Source: Dethiothermospora halolimnae (GTDB lineage Bacteria > Bacillota > Clostridia > Tissierellales > VENL01). From it: a stretch of DNA of 64,000 bases. Location: the NCBI RefSeq assembly GCF_037577855.1, contig NZ_JBAKFX010000011.1, positions 19,874 through 83,873 of the forward strand, in the 5' to 3' direction. Made by a program: the position numbers and the translations under genes. Shown piece after piece: positions 44,652-54,192 of this stretch (the stretch's first letter is position 1; every line of letters starts with the position of its first letter). The notes beneath the pieces were generated by a model. That model had not been told where the DNA came from. It did no database searches and was given only the letters and a program-made list of their open reading frames with translations.

Positions 44652-44978
44652 TTATTTAGATAATAGAGAATAAAGAATAGAGAATAAATATGGTTATTTT
44701 ACTCCCTACGGTCGTAAAATTTTATTAAATAAGCTGGGGGATTAGGAATCCCCCAGCAACAATACACATAAAACAAAGTGGCCTCTAGCCACTTTGCACC
44801 TTCACTATTCTTTATTATTCATTCTTTATTCTTTATTTTAAAGTTCCTTCTACGTTTCAGAACAATAATCTATGGCTGCCCGACTGGACAGGGCATGCCC
44901 TGTCCCTACATACTCGTAGCTTGGAATTCATTCCAAGGTTTCCTTATCTATTCTTTATTCTCTATTCTTTATTATTTA
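44652..44978. repeat. Type A composite element (copy 6) followed by P2 and P1-like modules
   Basis: Arms, P5, P3 (TGGGGGATTAGGAATCCCCCA) and P4 (CAAAGTGGCC) lie at 44652-44832. GGACAGGGCATGCCCTGTCC with CTACATA and TTGGAATTCATTCCAAG follow, then another arm (44945-44978) abutting the MATE gene stop. An open frame across 44778-45041 is repeat DNA, not a gene. Confidence 0.78.
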
Positions 44979-46349
44979 CTCTTCAAACACCAGTTCCGTT
45001 TCATATATATCCTTCTTTTTATACAAAGTAAGACTCATTAAAAATCTTACTACCAAGTCAACACACATAACCGACCATATTGCCATAATTCCTAAATCAA
45101 ATATATAAGCTAGAAGATATGAAAATGGTATTCTTATTAACCATATACCTACTCCTGCCACAAACATAGGTACCCTTGTATAACCTGCACCCCTTAAAGC
45201 TCCATTTAATACTCCTGACATATTTTGTGGTATTTGTACAAGTCCCATTAGTATCAAATACTTTGCACCTAAGTTAATAACCTCTTGTTCATCGGTTAAC
45301 AGTCTTAATATTACTTTTGGGAAAAATACCAATAATATTACACTTATACTTGTAACCATAAAAGAGCCTTTAATCGTTTCTTTTAAATAGGTTTTCCCCA
45401 ATTTTTTATCTCTAGCTCCTAGAGCTTGCCCAATAAAAGCAGTGGCGGCAATGGAAAATCCTGCAGCAGGCATATAGGATATAGCCTCTGCTTGAAGTCC
45501 CAATTGATATGATGCCATAGCCACATCTCCATAACCTAGTATAACTCTAATTAATAAAATCGACCCTACATTCCAAAATATTGATTCAAATGCAGTGGGT
45601 GCCCCTAGTTTATATACAGATGCTATCTGCTTTATATCTATCTTAAAGAAATTACCGTTATATAGCGACCCTAGTACACCCTTTTTATTAAATAATACAT
45701 AAAGTCCTATCATTGCAGCCACAAATTGACCTATAGCCATGGCCATGGCAGCTCCTTTGATACCTAAAACCGGTAATCCGAAATTACCAAATATAAGTCC
45801 ATAACCAAAACAAATATTAAATATGTTCATTATAAAAGCTATAATCATAGGGGTTCTTGCATTCCCCATTCCCTGTAATACTCCTGCTACAACTAACATT
45901 ATCCCTAAAAAAGGTATCCCCCAAGATACTGTCTTTAAGTATGTAACTGCATTAAGCAGTATGTCAGGTTTAGGTCCATATATAAATTGTAACAATCTTT
46001 GGGCATTCCAAAATATGACTTGTTGCAAAACTATACCTACTATGATTACTGATAATAGTGTCTGCTGAACTACTTTTCTTAATTTTTTTAAATTATTTGA
46101 TCCATAGGCTTGGGCCACAAAAACCGATGCCCCTGTTGTTATACCTTTGAAAAGAGCCCATAATATTTTTATAATTCTGTCACTTATCCCAAAAGAACTT
46201 ATTGCAACTTTTCCTATTCTACCAAGCATACCAGTGGATATAAACCCAGCAGTCATCTGTAATATATTTTCAGTTGCAATGGGCAAAATCATCCCATAGA
46301 TTTTTTTTCTTACCCTTTTTTTAGAAACCTTGCTAGTCATCTCCCCCAT
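44976..46349 (-). CDS. MATE family efflux transporter
   Basis: 457 residues, twelve membrane segments in two halves, with family sequences such as GFISTGMLGRIG, AQAYGSNN in the first half and AAGFSIAATAFIGQALGARDK in the second. It expels cationic drugs or metabolites using a proton or sodium gradient. AGGGAGG site before the ATG. It stands alone. Confidence 0.92.
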   Translation of the reverse strand: MGEMTSKVSKKRVRKKIYGMILPIATENILQMTAGFISTGMLGRIGKVAISSFGISDRIIKILWALFKGITTGASVFVAQAYGSNNLKKLRKVVQQTLLSVIIVGIVLQQVIFWNAQRLLQFIYGPKPDILLNAVTYLKTVSWGIPFLGIMLVVAGVLQGMGNARTPMIIAFIMNIFNICFGYGLIFGNFGLPVLGIKGAAMAMAIGQFVAAMIGLYVLFNKKGVLGSLYNGNFFKIDIKQIASVYKLGAPTAFESIFWNVGSILLIRVILGYGDVAMASYQLGLQAEAISYMPAAGFSIAATAFIGQALGARDKKLGKTYLKETIKGSFMVTSISVILLVFFPKVILRLLTDEQEVINLGAKYLILMGLVQIPQNMSGVLNGALRGAGYTRVPMFVAGVGIWLIRIPFSYLLAYIFDLGIMAIWSVMCVDLVVRFLMSLTLYKKKDIYETELVFEE

Positions 46350-46491
46350 ATTTATTCCTCCCTACAACATAATATTTCGACTCCCTAATTATATACTAAA
46401 ATCCTATTAAAAATTATTAAATTTATTTCACAAATCATAAAATCACCTTTTTATAGTAGAGAATTGAAAATGGAGAGAGGAAAGATTAAAA

Positions 46492-46514
46492 CAAAGTGGC
46501 CATAAGGCCACTTT
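46492..46514. repeat. Isolated P4 hairpin
   Basis: ACAAAGTGGCCATAAGGCCA ending CTTT, without the P5 and P3 partners, between AT-rich sequences. On its own it shows that P4 can exist outside a type A element. Confidence 0.6.
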
Positions 46515-46562
46515 AGACTATCACTATTAACTATTATTTATTAACTGTCAACTAATTTAAAC

Positions 46563-47660
46563 CTATACTTGTCTTTTATTATTTCTAGTAAATAATTTTA
46601 ATAGATAACTCATATATTTTAATGGATCAAATTTTGTATTAAATAACCGCTCTCCTATTTTCCCACCTAGCTTACTAACTAAATTATCTATATCATTATT
46701 ATCTAATGTCTCTAAATAACGCCTAAAGGTTAAAGAAATTTCATAATCCTTCCTTAAATCTTTAGTTAATTTTATATAGTTTCCCTCTCCAGCTAAATCC
46801 TTAGCTGCATATATTCCTGTTAATATAGCCATTAGTTGACCAAAACCTAAAAAAGGCATAATGGAACCAAAACAATTTCCCACAAAAAATGTATTCCCTA
46901 TTCTAGGCTCTTCACATATACCAACTATATATCTTGTTATTTCAAAGTTATCAGTAAGCCTTATATTCTGATTTAAATCTTTACATACCCTACTATAAAA
47001 CCTATCCCATAACTGCTCTAAATTTTCTTTTCTATTTTCAGGATAATCGGGATATCCTATAACAATATTTGCTTCCTTTTCATTATATGGTATAAGATAA
47101 CCATAGCCCTTTGGAGCAAAGTCATAGTCTAACCAGGCTATTACTTCTTTTGTATTAAAGTTCCCCTCTACCGTTGCCCCTTTTAATGTTACTGTCAAAT
47201 CTTCTCTATAGCGCTGTAACTGGGAAGCATAGGCAGCATCACCTGTTGCCAAGATTATATGGGTATATTCTCTTTGTAGCTGTTCATAAGTATAATCAGA
47301 GTTAAATATTATTTTACTTTTTACCTGTTTAGCCAACTGCTTCTCTAGAGCTTCTTTATGTCTTCCCCTTATATTTGTAAAACCTAATTTCCCTTCTATT
47401 GTTGATTTATTATTTTTAGAGTATATATCTAATTTTTTTATATTACTTGTGGGATGTAAAAATATATTATGCTTTTCAGACAAATATGCCATGGTATCCT
47501 GTATAGGTCTATTTAATATAGATAAAAATATCTCCCCACTTACAAATCTATCCCCAACCTGCCTTCTATCTTCAAATATGGTGGGATATATCCCATGTTT
47601 CTCAAGCTCTATTGCACAGGAAAGCCCAGAAAGTCCCGCCCCCATTATAGCCACCTTCAA
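46563..47660 (-). CDS. FAD-dependent oxidoreductase (geranylgeranyl-reductase-like family)
   Basis: 365 residues with an N-terminal Rossmann FAD site (IMGAGLSGLSCAIELEKHG) and a later FAD contact (FFVGNCFGSIMPFLGFGQL). The structure pattern suits the geranylgeranyl reductase / CbrA group, which reduces isoprenoid double bonds, but the substrate cannot be read. The TTG start has GGGGTGA upstream. It stands alone. Confidence 0.75.
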   Translation of the reverse strand: MKVAIMGAGLSGLSCAIELEKHGIYPTIFEDRRQVGDRFVSGEIFLSILNRPIQDTMAYLSEKHNIFLHPTSNIKKLDIYSKNNKSTIEGKLGFTNIRGRHKEALEKQLAKQVKSKIIFNSDYTYEQLQREYTHIILATGDAAYASQLQRYREDLTVTLKGATVEGNFNTKEVIAWLDYDFAPKGYGYLIPYNEKEANIVIGYPDYPENRKENLEQLWDRFYSRVCKDLNQNIRLTDNFEITRYIVGICEEPRIGNTFFVGNCFGSIMPFLGFGQLMAILTGIYAAKDLAGEGNYIKLTKDLRKDYEISLTFRRYLETLDNNDIDNLVSKLGGKIGERLFNTKFDPLKYMSYLLKLFTRNNKRQV

Positions 47661-47970
47661 AAAATCACCCCATTAACAATCATTATTTGTACCAATTAGT
47701 ATACAACCCCAAAAAACATTTATACTAAAACTCTATCTTTTATCTTTTAATCTTTATGTTTTTTATGCTTTTATGTTTTTAATCTTTTAACTATTAACTA
47801 TTAACTGTTAACTATCATCCCCCTCTTCTTACGACGGAAGGACTGGACATGTCCAGTGCCTACAAAAAGATTGTAATTGTAAATAGTTAACTATTTTGTA
47901 ATATTCCCAATGCATAATAACACCTTTACATCAAATAATAAAACATTATAAGGGAAATGGAGGTATTTAT
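47661..47970. other. Gap between FAD oxidoreductase and germination operon
   Basis: 310 bases with no gene. It contains AT-rich simple repeats (AACTATTAACTATTAACTG), a P2-family palindrome GACTGGACATGTCCAGT at about 47850-47866 and, near 47943, a CATTATA sequence similar to a forespore sigma -10. A matching -35 was not found at the right spacing, so no promoter is called. Confidence 0.5.
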
Positions 47971-49536
47971 ATGGGAAAGCTTTTTTCATTTTTTAATAAA
48001 TCTAAGAAAAAAATAAGAGCTGGAAGCCAGAGAAAAGAGAAAATATCTGAAGGAAAACCTCTATATAAAAATCTAGATAAAAACCTTAAGGAAATTAAGA
48101 ATATATTTTCCTATGATAATAATAAAGACTTTATTATCCGTGATATATACATAAAATCCCTAGAAAAAAAAGGGGTTATTATGTATATGGCTGGAATGGT
48201 TGGTATTGACAAAATAGAAAAACAAATAATTAAACCCCTTTTGACTGAAGATATAGTAAACGACACTAATAAAACCCCTAAAGACATTACAAAAAAAATA
48301 TTACAAACTGCAAGCGCCACTGAAATTTATAATTTTAAAGAAGTAATAAGATATATACTGGCCGATAATACCTTACTTTTAATAGATGGCTATAATAAAG
48401 CCATATCAATAAATACAGCTGGACAAAATCATAGAGCAATAGAACAGCCTCAAATGGAAACGGTTATAAAGGGTCCTAAAGAAGCATTTATAGAATCTGA
48501 AGAAATCAATCGATCATTAATTAGAAAAAGACTTAGAAATGAAAAACTTATTACTGAAGATGTTACTGTTGGAGAAAGAACATTGACCCAAGTTTCCATG
48601 ATGTATATTAAAGATATAGCTAACCCTAACTTAGTTAAAGAAGTAAAAAAAAGGTTATTAGAAATCCAATCAGATACGGTACAAAATCTAGGCATATTAG
48701 AACAACATATTGAAGAAAGGCCATATTCACTGGTTCCAACTGTTCTGTATACTGAACGTCCTGACCGGGCAGCAGCTTTTTTAAATGAAGGTCATGTAGT
48801 ACTTATAGATAACTCTGCCGCATGTCTAATAGTACCTGTAACATTTTGGAGCTTTTTTCATACTGCTGAGGATATGTATGAAAGATGGGCATATGGTAAC
48901 TTTATTAGGATAATTAGAGTGATTGCTTTTTGGGTAGCCCTCTTAACCCCTGCAGTATATGTTGCTGTAACTAATTTTCATCATGAAACACTACCGGCAG
49001 ATTTACTTCTTGCCCTTGCAGCAACAAGGGAAATAGTACCTTTTCCTGTAATAATAGAGGTTCTAATAATGGAAATCTCCTTTGAATTAGTTAGGGAAGG
49101 TGGTATCCGTGTACCTACAACCATAGGTCCCACCATCGGTATAGTGGGCGCACTTATATTAGGTCAAGCAGCAGTTGAAGCCAGTATAGTGAGTCCCATA
49201 TTAGTCATAGTAGTAGGAATAACAGGGATATCCTCATTTGTAATTCCAGAAACCAGTACAAATTTTATGGTTAGAATGTCTCGATTTCTATTTCTAGCCT
49301 TTGCAGTATCCTTTGGTTTTTTTGGGATATCAGTATTTTTAACTGTTTATATTTCCTATTTATGTTCTATTAAGTCCTTTGGAGTATCCTTTTTTTCACC
49401 GGTTGTGCCCCATTACAGATCATCAAAGGATACTATTATGCGTCCACCTATATGGAAACAATGGTTACGCCCTTTTAATATAAGACCTCAGGATGTAACT
49501 AGAAAAAAACAGCCCAATGGGAGGTCTAATCAGTGA
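47971..49536 (+). CDS. Spore germination receptor, A-type subunit (GerA family)
   Basis: 521 residues: a soluble N-terminal domain (about 1-290), then four to six membrane segments (about 310-480). The family motifs are clear (ERPYSLVPTVLYTERPD, GHVVLIDNSAACLIVP, FHTAEDMYERW, IREGGIRVPTTIG-type stretch). It forms part of the inner spore membrane receptor that senses germinants. GGAGG site before the ATG. First of four linked genes. Confidence 0.92.
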   Translation: MGKLFSFFNKSKKKIRAGSQRKEKISEGKPLYKNLDKNLKEIKNIFSYDNNKDFIIRDIYIKSLEKKGVIMYMAGMVGIDKIEKQIIKPLLTEDIVNDTNKTPKDITKKILQTASATEIYNFKEVIRYILADNTLLLIDGYNKAISINTAGQNHRAIEQPQMETVIKGPKEAFIESEEINRSLIRKRLRNEKLITEDVTVGERTLTQVSMMYIKDIANPNLVKEVKKRLLEIQSDTVQNLGILEQHIEERPYSLVPTVLYTERPDRAAAFLNEGHVVLIDNSAACLIVPVTFWSFFHTAEDMYERWAYGNFIRIIRVIAFWVALLTPAVYVAVTNFHHETLPADLLLALAATREIVPFPVIIEVLIMEISFELVREGGIRVPTTIGPTIGIVGALILGQAAVEASIVSPILVIVVGITGISSFVIPETSTNFMVRMSRFLFLAFAVSFGFFGISVFLTVYISYLCSIKSFGVSFFSPVVPHYRSSKDTIMRPPIWKQWLRPFNIRPQDVTRKKQPNGRSNQ

Positions 49537-50630
49537 TAAAACAAACTAACGGAAAAATAGGACTTAGAGAGCTAATATCTCTATCATGTATAACAATAGG
49601 TTTTAAGATTACAGATATGACAGCTACAATAATTTTTCAAGATAATAAGAACGCAGGGTGGATAGTACCTATTATTTCTATTATATTAATAATAGGACCT
49701 TTATTTCTCTTAGTCTCCCTATTAAAAAAGTATAAAGATAAAAATCTAGTAGATTTAATTTATACAATAATGGGTAAATATTTAGGGTTTATTATATGCT
49801 TCTTATTATTCGTTGTATTGTTTATATCAACAGCTGCAAATAGTAGAAACTATATTGATATAATGAATACAATGTTTTTAACCGATACCCCTGTAATAGT
49901 CCTTTATGTATTAGGATTTCTTGGTTCCTATTTCATAGCAAATAGAGGCTTTGAAAATATTGCAAGAACCAGTTGGTTTTTCTTTATAGTAATAAAAGTA
50001 TCATTTTTATTGGTTATAGTATTTTCTCTAACTGATATTAATCTAGATTTTTTATATCCACTACAGGGCCCAGGTATAAAAAAACTTATCCATAGTGGAG
50101 TAAGAAATACTTCCATATTTGCTGAATTATTTATAATAACAGTGTTTTATCCCTATTTAAGAAGTCATCGTGACTTAAAACTTGGAAACACCATAAGTAT
50201 GGGTATAGCTATAACTGAATTAACTTTATTTTATATAATATATATTTCCGTATTTGACTATCCCCCTATTAGTGATGTAGCATTTCCATTTCATCAATTA
50301 ACAATGTTTATAAGTACCGAACGTTTCTTTACAGGATTAGAAGCCTTTTTTATTCCATTTTGGGTTATCGGAGCTACCATTAGATATGCCTTTTATTTGT
50401 ATGCAACCACTGTCCTTTTTGGTTATACAATGAAAATAAAGGAGTTTGAACCATTGTTATTGCCCTTTACCGCTCTTATAATAATGGTAGGTATGATATT
50501 TGAAAACCCAGTTGAAACCATTCTGTTTTTTAAAAAATATATAATAATGCAAAATTCTTGGCTATTTCTTATATTATTACCAGTAGCATTATGGATAATA
50601 GATAAGGTTAAAGGAGATAAAAAAAAATGA
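49533..50630 (+). CDS. Spore germination receptor, B-type subunit (APC-like permease)
   Basis: 365 residues with about ten membrane segments (spore germination permease fold). It probably binds the germinant. The GTG overlaps the A-gene stop (GTGA), with GGGAGG upstream, so the genes are translationally coupled. Confidence 0.92.
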   Translation: MIKQTNGKIGLRELISLSCITIGFKITDMTATIIFQDNKNAGWIVPIISIILIIGPLFLLVSLLKKYKDKNLVDLIYTIMGKYLGFIICFLLFVVLFISTAANSRNYIDIMNTMFLTDTPVIVLYVLGFLGSYFIANRGFENIARTSWFFFIVIKVSFLLVIVFSLTDINLDFLYPLQGPGIKKLIHSGVRNTSIFAELFIITVFYPYLRSHRDLKLGNTISMGIAITELTLFYIIYISVFDYPPISDVAFPFHQLTMFISTERFFTGLEAFFIPFWVIGATIRYAFYLYATTVLFGYTMKIKEFEPLLLPFTALIIMVGMIFENPVETILFFKKYIIMQNSWLFLILLPVALWIIDKVKGDKKK

Positions 50631-51865
50631 AACATATAAAACCTATCATATTGTTAATAATTATACTGTCATTAACAGGTTGTTGGGATAAAAAGGAATT
50701 AGAAGAACAGGCCTTTGTTATAGCCATTGGTCTAGATACCCTCGATGGTGATGGTATCTCCATTACATATCAAATTGCCAATCCCCAAAGCGGTGGTGGT
50801 GGAACAATAGGCCAAAGTGACAAAGAAAAACCCTTTGAAGTTATAACAGTAAAGGCTCCTGGTCCCATGGCTGGTAAGGATATGGCCAATGCATCTATTA
50901 CTAGGGAGATTACCTTTTCCCACACCCAAGTATTAGTTGTAAGTGAGAAGTTAGCTAAAAAGGATAAGGCCTTTTCTATACTTGATGCCATGGTAAGGGA
51001 TAGACAGGTAAGAAGAAATACAACTATCATAGTCTCTAAAGAAAAAGCATCGGAGTTTATAAATCTAACTAACTCTCCATTGGAAACTAGACCCCATAAA
51101 TACTATAGCCTTATATCCCAACGATGGAGGGACACAGCCTTTGTAGGTTACTCAAATATAAATGATTTTATAGTAAAAACAGAGGGAGATGCAGGCTTAT
51201 ATCTAAGTGTATATGGTACAACTATCAATGTTAGTGATAAAAATAAAAACAATGAAGACCAATATTTGGCAGGTGAAATACCTAGAGAAGGGGGAGGAAC
51301 TGGTGAATTAATTGGCTCAGCTGTGTTTAAAGAGGGGAAAATGATCGGTACTTTAACTGGGGAAGAGACCAGAATTTCATTAATCCTCCAACCAAACTAT
51401 AGAATGGAAAAGATTATTACAACCTACGATGACCCTTTAAATGATAAGTATAAAATAACAACTAGAGTAGGAAAGTATGAAGATACTATTATAGATATAA
51501 ATGTAGATTCTTCTACTCCAATTATTAATGTAAAGGTACCATTAATATTCGATATATTAGCTATCCCCAGTGGAATAGATTATATAGAAGATTTAGATAA
51601 ACAAAAGCTACTTATTTCCTCAATAGAAAAAACTCTAAATAAAAAAACAAAGAAATTAATTAAAATGACCCAAGAGAAATTTAATGGAGAACCCTTTGGC
51701 TGGTCAATAGAAGTTAGAAAGAAATTTAGTACTTGGGATGAATATACAAAATATAATTGGATGAAAAATTATCCTCAGGCTGACATTACAGTCAATTATG
51801 ACATAATATTAAGGGGAATAGGAAAAGAATTATCCCCAGCAAATATTGATAAAATAAAGGATTGA
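50627..51865 (+). CDS. Spore germination receptor, C-type lipoprotein
   Basis: 412 residues. The signal peptide ends in a lipobox (LSLTGCWDKK, Cys at about residue 20), then GerC domains follow with EQAFVIAIGLD, ITREITFSHTQVLVVS and a C-terminal WSIEVRKKF region. The start overlaps the B stop (ATGA), with AAAGGAG upstream. Confidence 0.93.
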   Translation: MKHIKPIILLIIILSLTGCWDKKELEEQAFVIAIGLDTLDGDGISITYQIANPQSGGGGTIGQSDKEKPFEVITVKAPGPMAGKDMANASITREITFSHTQVLVVSEKLAKKDKAFSILDAMVRDRQVRRNTTIIVSKEKASEFINLTNSPLETRPHKYYSLISQRWRDTAFVGYSNINDFIVKTEGDAGLYLSVYGTTINVSDKNKNNEDQYLAGEIPREGGGTGELIGSAVFKEGKMIGTLTGEETRISLILQPNYRMEKIITTYDDPLNDKYKITTRVGKYEDTIIDINVDSSTPIINVKVPLIFDILAIPSGIDYIEDLDKQKLLISSIEKTLNKKTKKLIKMTQEKFNGEPFGWSIEVRKKFSTWDEYTKYNWMKNYPQADITVNYDIILRGIGKELSPANIDKIKD

Positions 51866-51869
51866 TAAT

Positions 51870-52034
51870 ATGTTGCAATGGTTATTTATGATAATACCGT
51901 TATATATAACATACTATACGTTAATATATGCTAAAATGATTTGGTTAAAAGAAAAAAATAAAACAGCATCGATTGTTATAATAATTTTAGCCATTAGTAT
52001 TACTGTACTTCCCGTATGGTTGAAGTTACAATGA
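51870..52034 (+). CDS. Small two-segment membrane protein at the end of the ger operon (D-subunit candidate)
   Basis: A 54-residue open frame five bases after the C gene. It has two hydrophobic stretches (about 4-25 and 33-52) joined by a KEKNK turn. The ribosome site is AAGGA eight bases before the ATG, within the end of the C gene. In Bacillus small two-helix D proteins near gerA-type operons alter germination; position, size and topology fit, the sequence relation is unchecked. Confidence 0.6.
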   Translation: MLQWLFMIIPLYITYYTLIYAKMIWLKEKNKTASIVIIILAISITVLPVWLKLQ

Positions 52035-52042
52035 TAATGAAA

Positions 52043-52075
52043 AGTAGCAGGAGGATTGGTAGTTCCCCTGCTACT
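52043..52075 (+). terminator. Hairpin after the ger operon
   Basis: AGTAGCAGG/CCTGCTACT with a 14-base loop, eight bases after the small gene. There is no T-run, so termination efficiency is uncertain. Confidence 0.45.
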
Positions 52076-52088
52076 AATTCACATTATT

Positions 52089-52192
52089 ATACCGGGGAAT
52101 GAATTCCCCTCTACATGATCAAAATTTATTTTACGAACAAAGTGAGTAAAATCACCTTTAACTGTCAATTATCAATTGTCAACTGTCAATTT
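52089..52192. repeat. P1 palindrome and half type B element
   Basis: ACCGGGGAATGAATTCCCCT followed by CTAC, then the B hairpin (TTTTACGAACAAAGTGAGTA ending AAAT) and an outer arm (TGTCAATTATCAATTGTCAA). The second B hairpin and left arm are missing, so this looks like a truncated copy. Confidence 0.65.
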
Positions 52193-52200
52193 TTCCAAGT

Positions 52201-53889
52201 TTAATTTGTTTCAAACTTCTTAATCGTATCTTCTAACTCCTTAGATAATTCTTTAAGCCCAGACATTGTTGTGCCTATATTTTTTATTTGCTCAAATTGA
52301 CTATCAGTTAAATCGCTTACTTGTTGGGCACTGGCTGCTGTTTCTTCCCCTGTGGCTGAAATACTTTCTATCATTGATAATGTAGAGTCAGAATTATCTG
52401 CTATTCTACTTATCTTTTCTGTAACAACCTCTATATTATCCACCATTTCTTTAGTTAATTTCTCTATATTATTAAATGTTCTTTCCGTACTACCTACTAT
52501 CTTACTTTGTTTATCAAGTACCCTATTTGTATCATCTACATTCTGCACTATATCATCTATCTCTTCTTGAACTTTTCCTATTACTTCTGATATGGCATCG
52601 GTTTGCTCAGAAGTCTGTTGAGACAGCTTTCTTATCTCCTCAGCAACAACTGAAAAGCCCTTACCATATTCTCCAGCCCTAGCCGATTCTATGGCGGCAT
52701 TTAATGCTAACATATTAGTTTGTTCTGAAATAGACCTTATAACCTCTGTAACATCGGTTATCTTCAAAGATTGTTCCTTTAATAAATGTACATTTTTAGA
52801 TACCATACTAAAGTTATTTTCAGTTTCATTAGATTTTTCCGATAGTGCCTTTGTTATATTAGAACTCTTTTTAATATGCTTAGTTAGATTATCGGTTATC
52901 TCTTTCATTCTCTTAGCCGATTCATTTGTATCTATAGTAGAATCTGATATGTCCTTTACTGACATGGTTCCTCCTTCTATTTCTTGGGCCAATGAATTAC
53001 TTGCAGATGCTATTTCTTCTATAGATTGAGCAACTCTATCAGAATTTGCAACTGTTTCATTAACCCCATTGGTTACACTATATATTGAATCATCTAATTT
53101 TTTAGCACTTTTCTTTACTCTATTAGTTAAAGTTCTTAGACTATCCACCATTGAATTAAACCCTCTAGCCATTATACTTATTTCATCCTTTGTATTAACC
53201 TCAATATGGTCTATATCTAAATTACCCTGTTCTACCTCTTCCATTGCATTAGATATCTTGCTAATTGATTTTGTGTATTTTTTAGAAATATAATAAACAA
53301 CTATTGATGATATTATTAATATAGCTAGTCCTACTCCTCCTAGAATCAATAATCCATTATCCCTAGCAGCAGTAAAGTCTCTATATTCCCCACTTAACAC
53401 TATAAACATATCCCAAGGTTCATAATATGTATAGTAAGAAAACTTCTCTTCTCCATTCCACTTATAATCTGTTTGCCTTACTTTTACACTTCCATAACTA
53501 TTATTTTCAAAATATTCTTTATCTGATATTATATCTTGTACAAATTTTTCATCTCCCATATTCTGTCCTATCAATTCATCATTTGGATGAAATATAACTT
53601 GTCCTTCTGTTCCTAGGGCATATCCATATCCATTATCTCCTACAATCCTAGATATAATATATTTGGCAAATGCCTCTCTCCCCTGTTCACTAGTTGTAGA
53701 ATTATCTTTTAAGCCCTGGGCCACATCCCAAGCACAAACTACTCTTTGATTCAATTGTTGAGATAATATATCATTTGACTCACCTACTATTGTTGTATAG
53801 CTAGGTATAGCAACACTTAATAAAGTAATTAGTATTATTACTATAAAAAATATTGTTATTTTACTACTTAGTTTACTTATATGCTTCAT
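52201..53889 (-). CDS. Methyl-accepting chemotaxis protein with Cache sensor
   Basis: 562 residues: TM1 (about 10-32), an extracellular single-Cache domain (about 35-180, GYGYALGTEGQVIFHPND), TM2 (about 185-205), HAMP (about 207-260) and a signalling domain (about 280-540) with the tip SEQTNMLALNAAIESARAGE. It controls motility or taxis to small ligands. AAAGGAG site before the ATG. Confidence 0.95.
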   Translation of the reverse strand: MKHISKLSSKITIFFIVIILITLLSVAIPSYTTIVGESNDILSQQLNQRVVCAWDVAQGLKDNSTTSEQGREAFAKYIISRIVGDNGYGYALGTEGQVIFHPNDELIGQNMGDEKFVQDIISDKEYFENNSYGSVKVRQTDYKWNGEEKFSYYTYYEPWDMFIVLSGEYRDFTAARDNGLLILGGVGLAILIISSIVVYYISKKYTKSISKISNAMEEVEQGNLDIDHIEVNTKDEISIMARGFNSMVDSLRTLTNRVKKSAKKLDDSIYSVTNGVNETVANSDRVAQSIEEIASASNSLAQEIEGGTMSVKDISDSTIDTNESAKRMKEITDNLTKHIKKSSNITKALSEKSNETENNFSMVSKNVHLLKEQSLKITDVTEVIRSISEQTNMLALNAAIESARAGEYGKGFSVVAEEIRKLSQQTSEQTDAISEVIGKVQEEIDDIVQNVDDTNRVLDKQSKIVGSTERTFNNIEKLTKEMVDNIEVVTEKISRIADNSDSTLSMIESISATGEETAASAQQVSDLTDSQFEQIKNIGTTMSGLKELSKELEDTIKKFETN

Positions 53890-54022
53890 ATACTTGTCTC
53901 CTTTCTACTTATTAATCTAACAACCTACTATTTACCCTCAAAATTATGTATATAAACATAGCAAAATTTAGTTTTTATTGTATATATAGTATCTTTTTTT
54001 GAAATAATAAAGTAAACGGTAA

Positions 54023-54168
54023 GCTGGGGGATTACGAATCCCCCAGCAACTATATATTAGAACTTCTAAATCCTAAGCAACTATATGCTAGAATTTCTAA
54101 ATCCTAAGCAACTATATGTTAGAATTTCTAAATCCTAAACAGCTATATATTAAAACTCAAAATTCATT
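54023..54168. repeat. P3 hairpin and 31-bp tandem repeat upstream of cooS
   Basis: After GCTGGGGGATT/AATCCCCCAGC, a 31-base unit beginning AGCAACTATATGTTAGAATT repeats at 54045-54075, 54076-54106 and 54107-54137. A diverged fourth copy ends near 54168. The copies are 90-97 percent alike by eye. It lies 25 bases before the cooS ribosome site. The gap 53890-54192 has no other clear feature. Confidence 0.75.
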
Positions 54169-54192
54169 AATGACCAAAAAGGAGGTTTTTTT

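Noticed and set aside
44778..45041. Open reading frame of 87 codons
   Set aside because: It is composed of repeat modules P4, P2 and P1 and overlaps the MATE gene end; no ribosome site.
47928..47970. Sigma-G type promoter before the ger operon
   Set aside because: CATTATA is present but no -35 match at 17-18 bases; GCATA lies 27 bases away, which is too far.
54045..54168. Possible CRISPR array
   Set aside because: The 31-base units are directly adjacent with no unique spacers and no cas genes are near, so this is a simple tandem repeat.
53890..54192. Crp/Fnr box upstream of cooS
   Set aside because: Scanned for TTGAT-N4-ATCAA and TGTGA-N6-TCACA patterns; none found.
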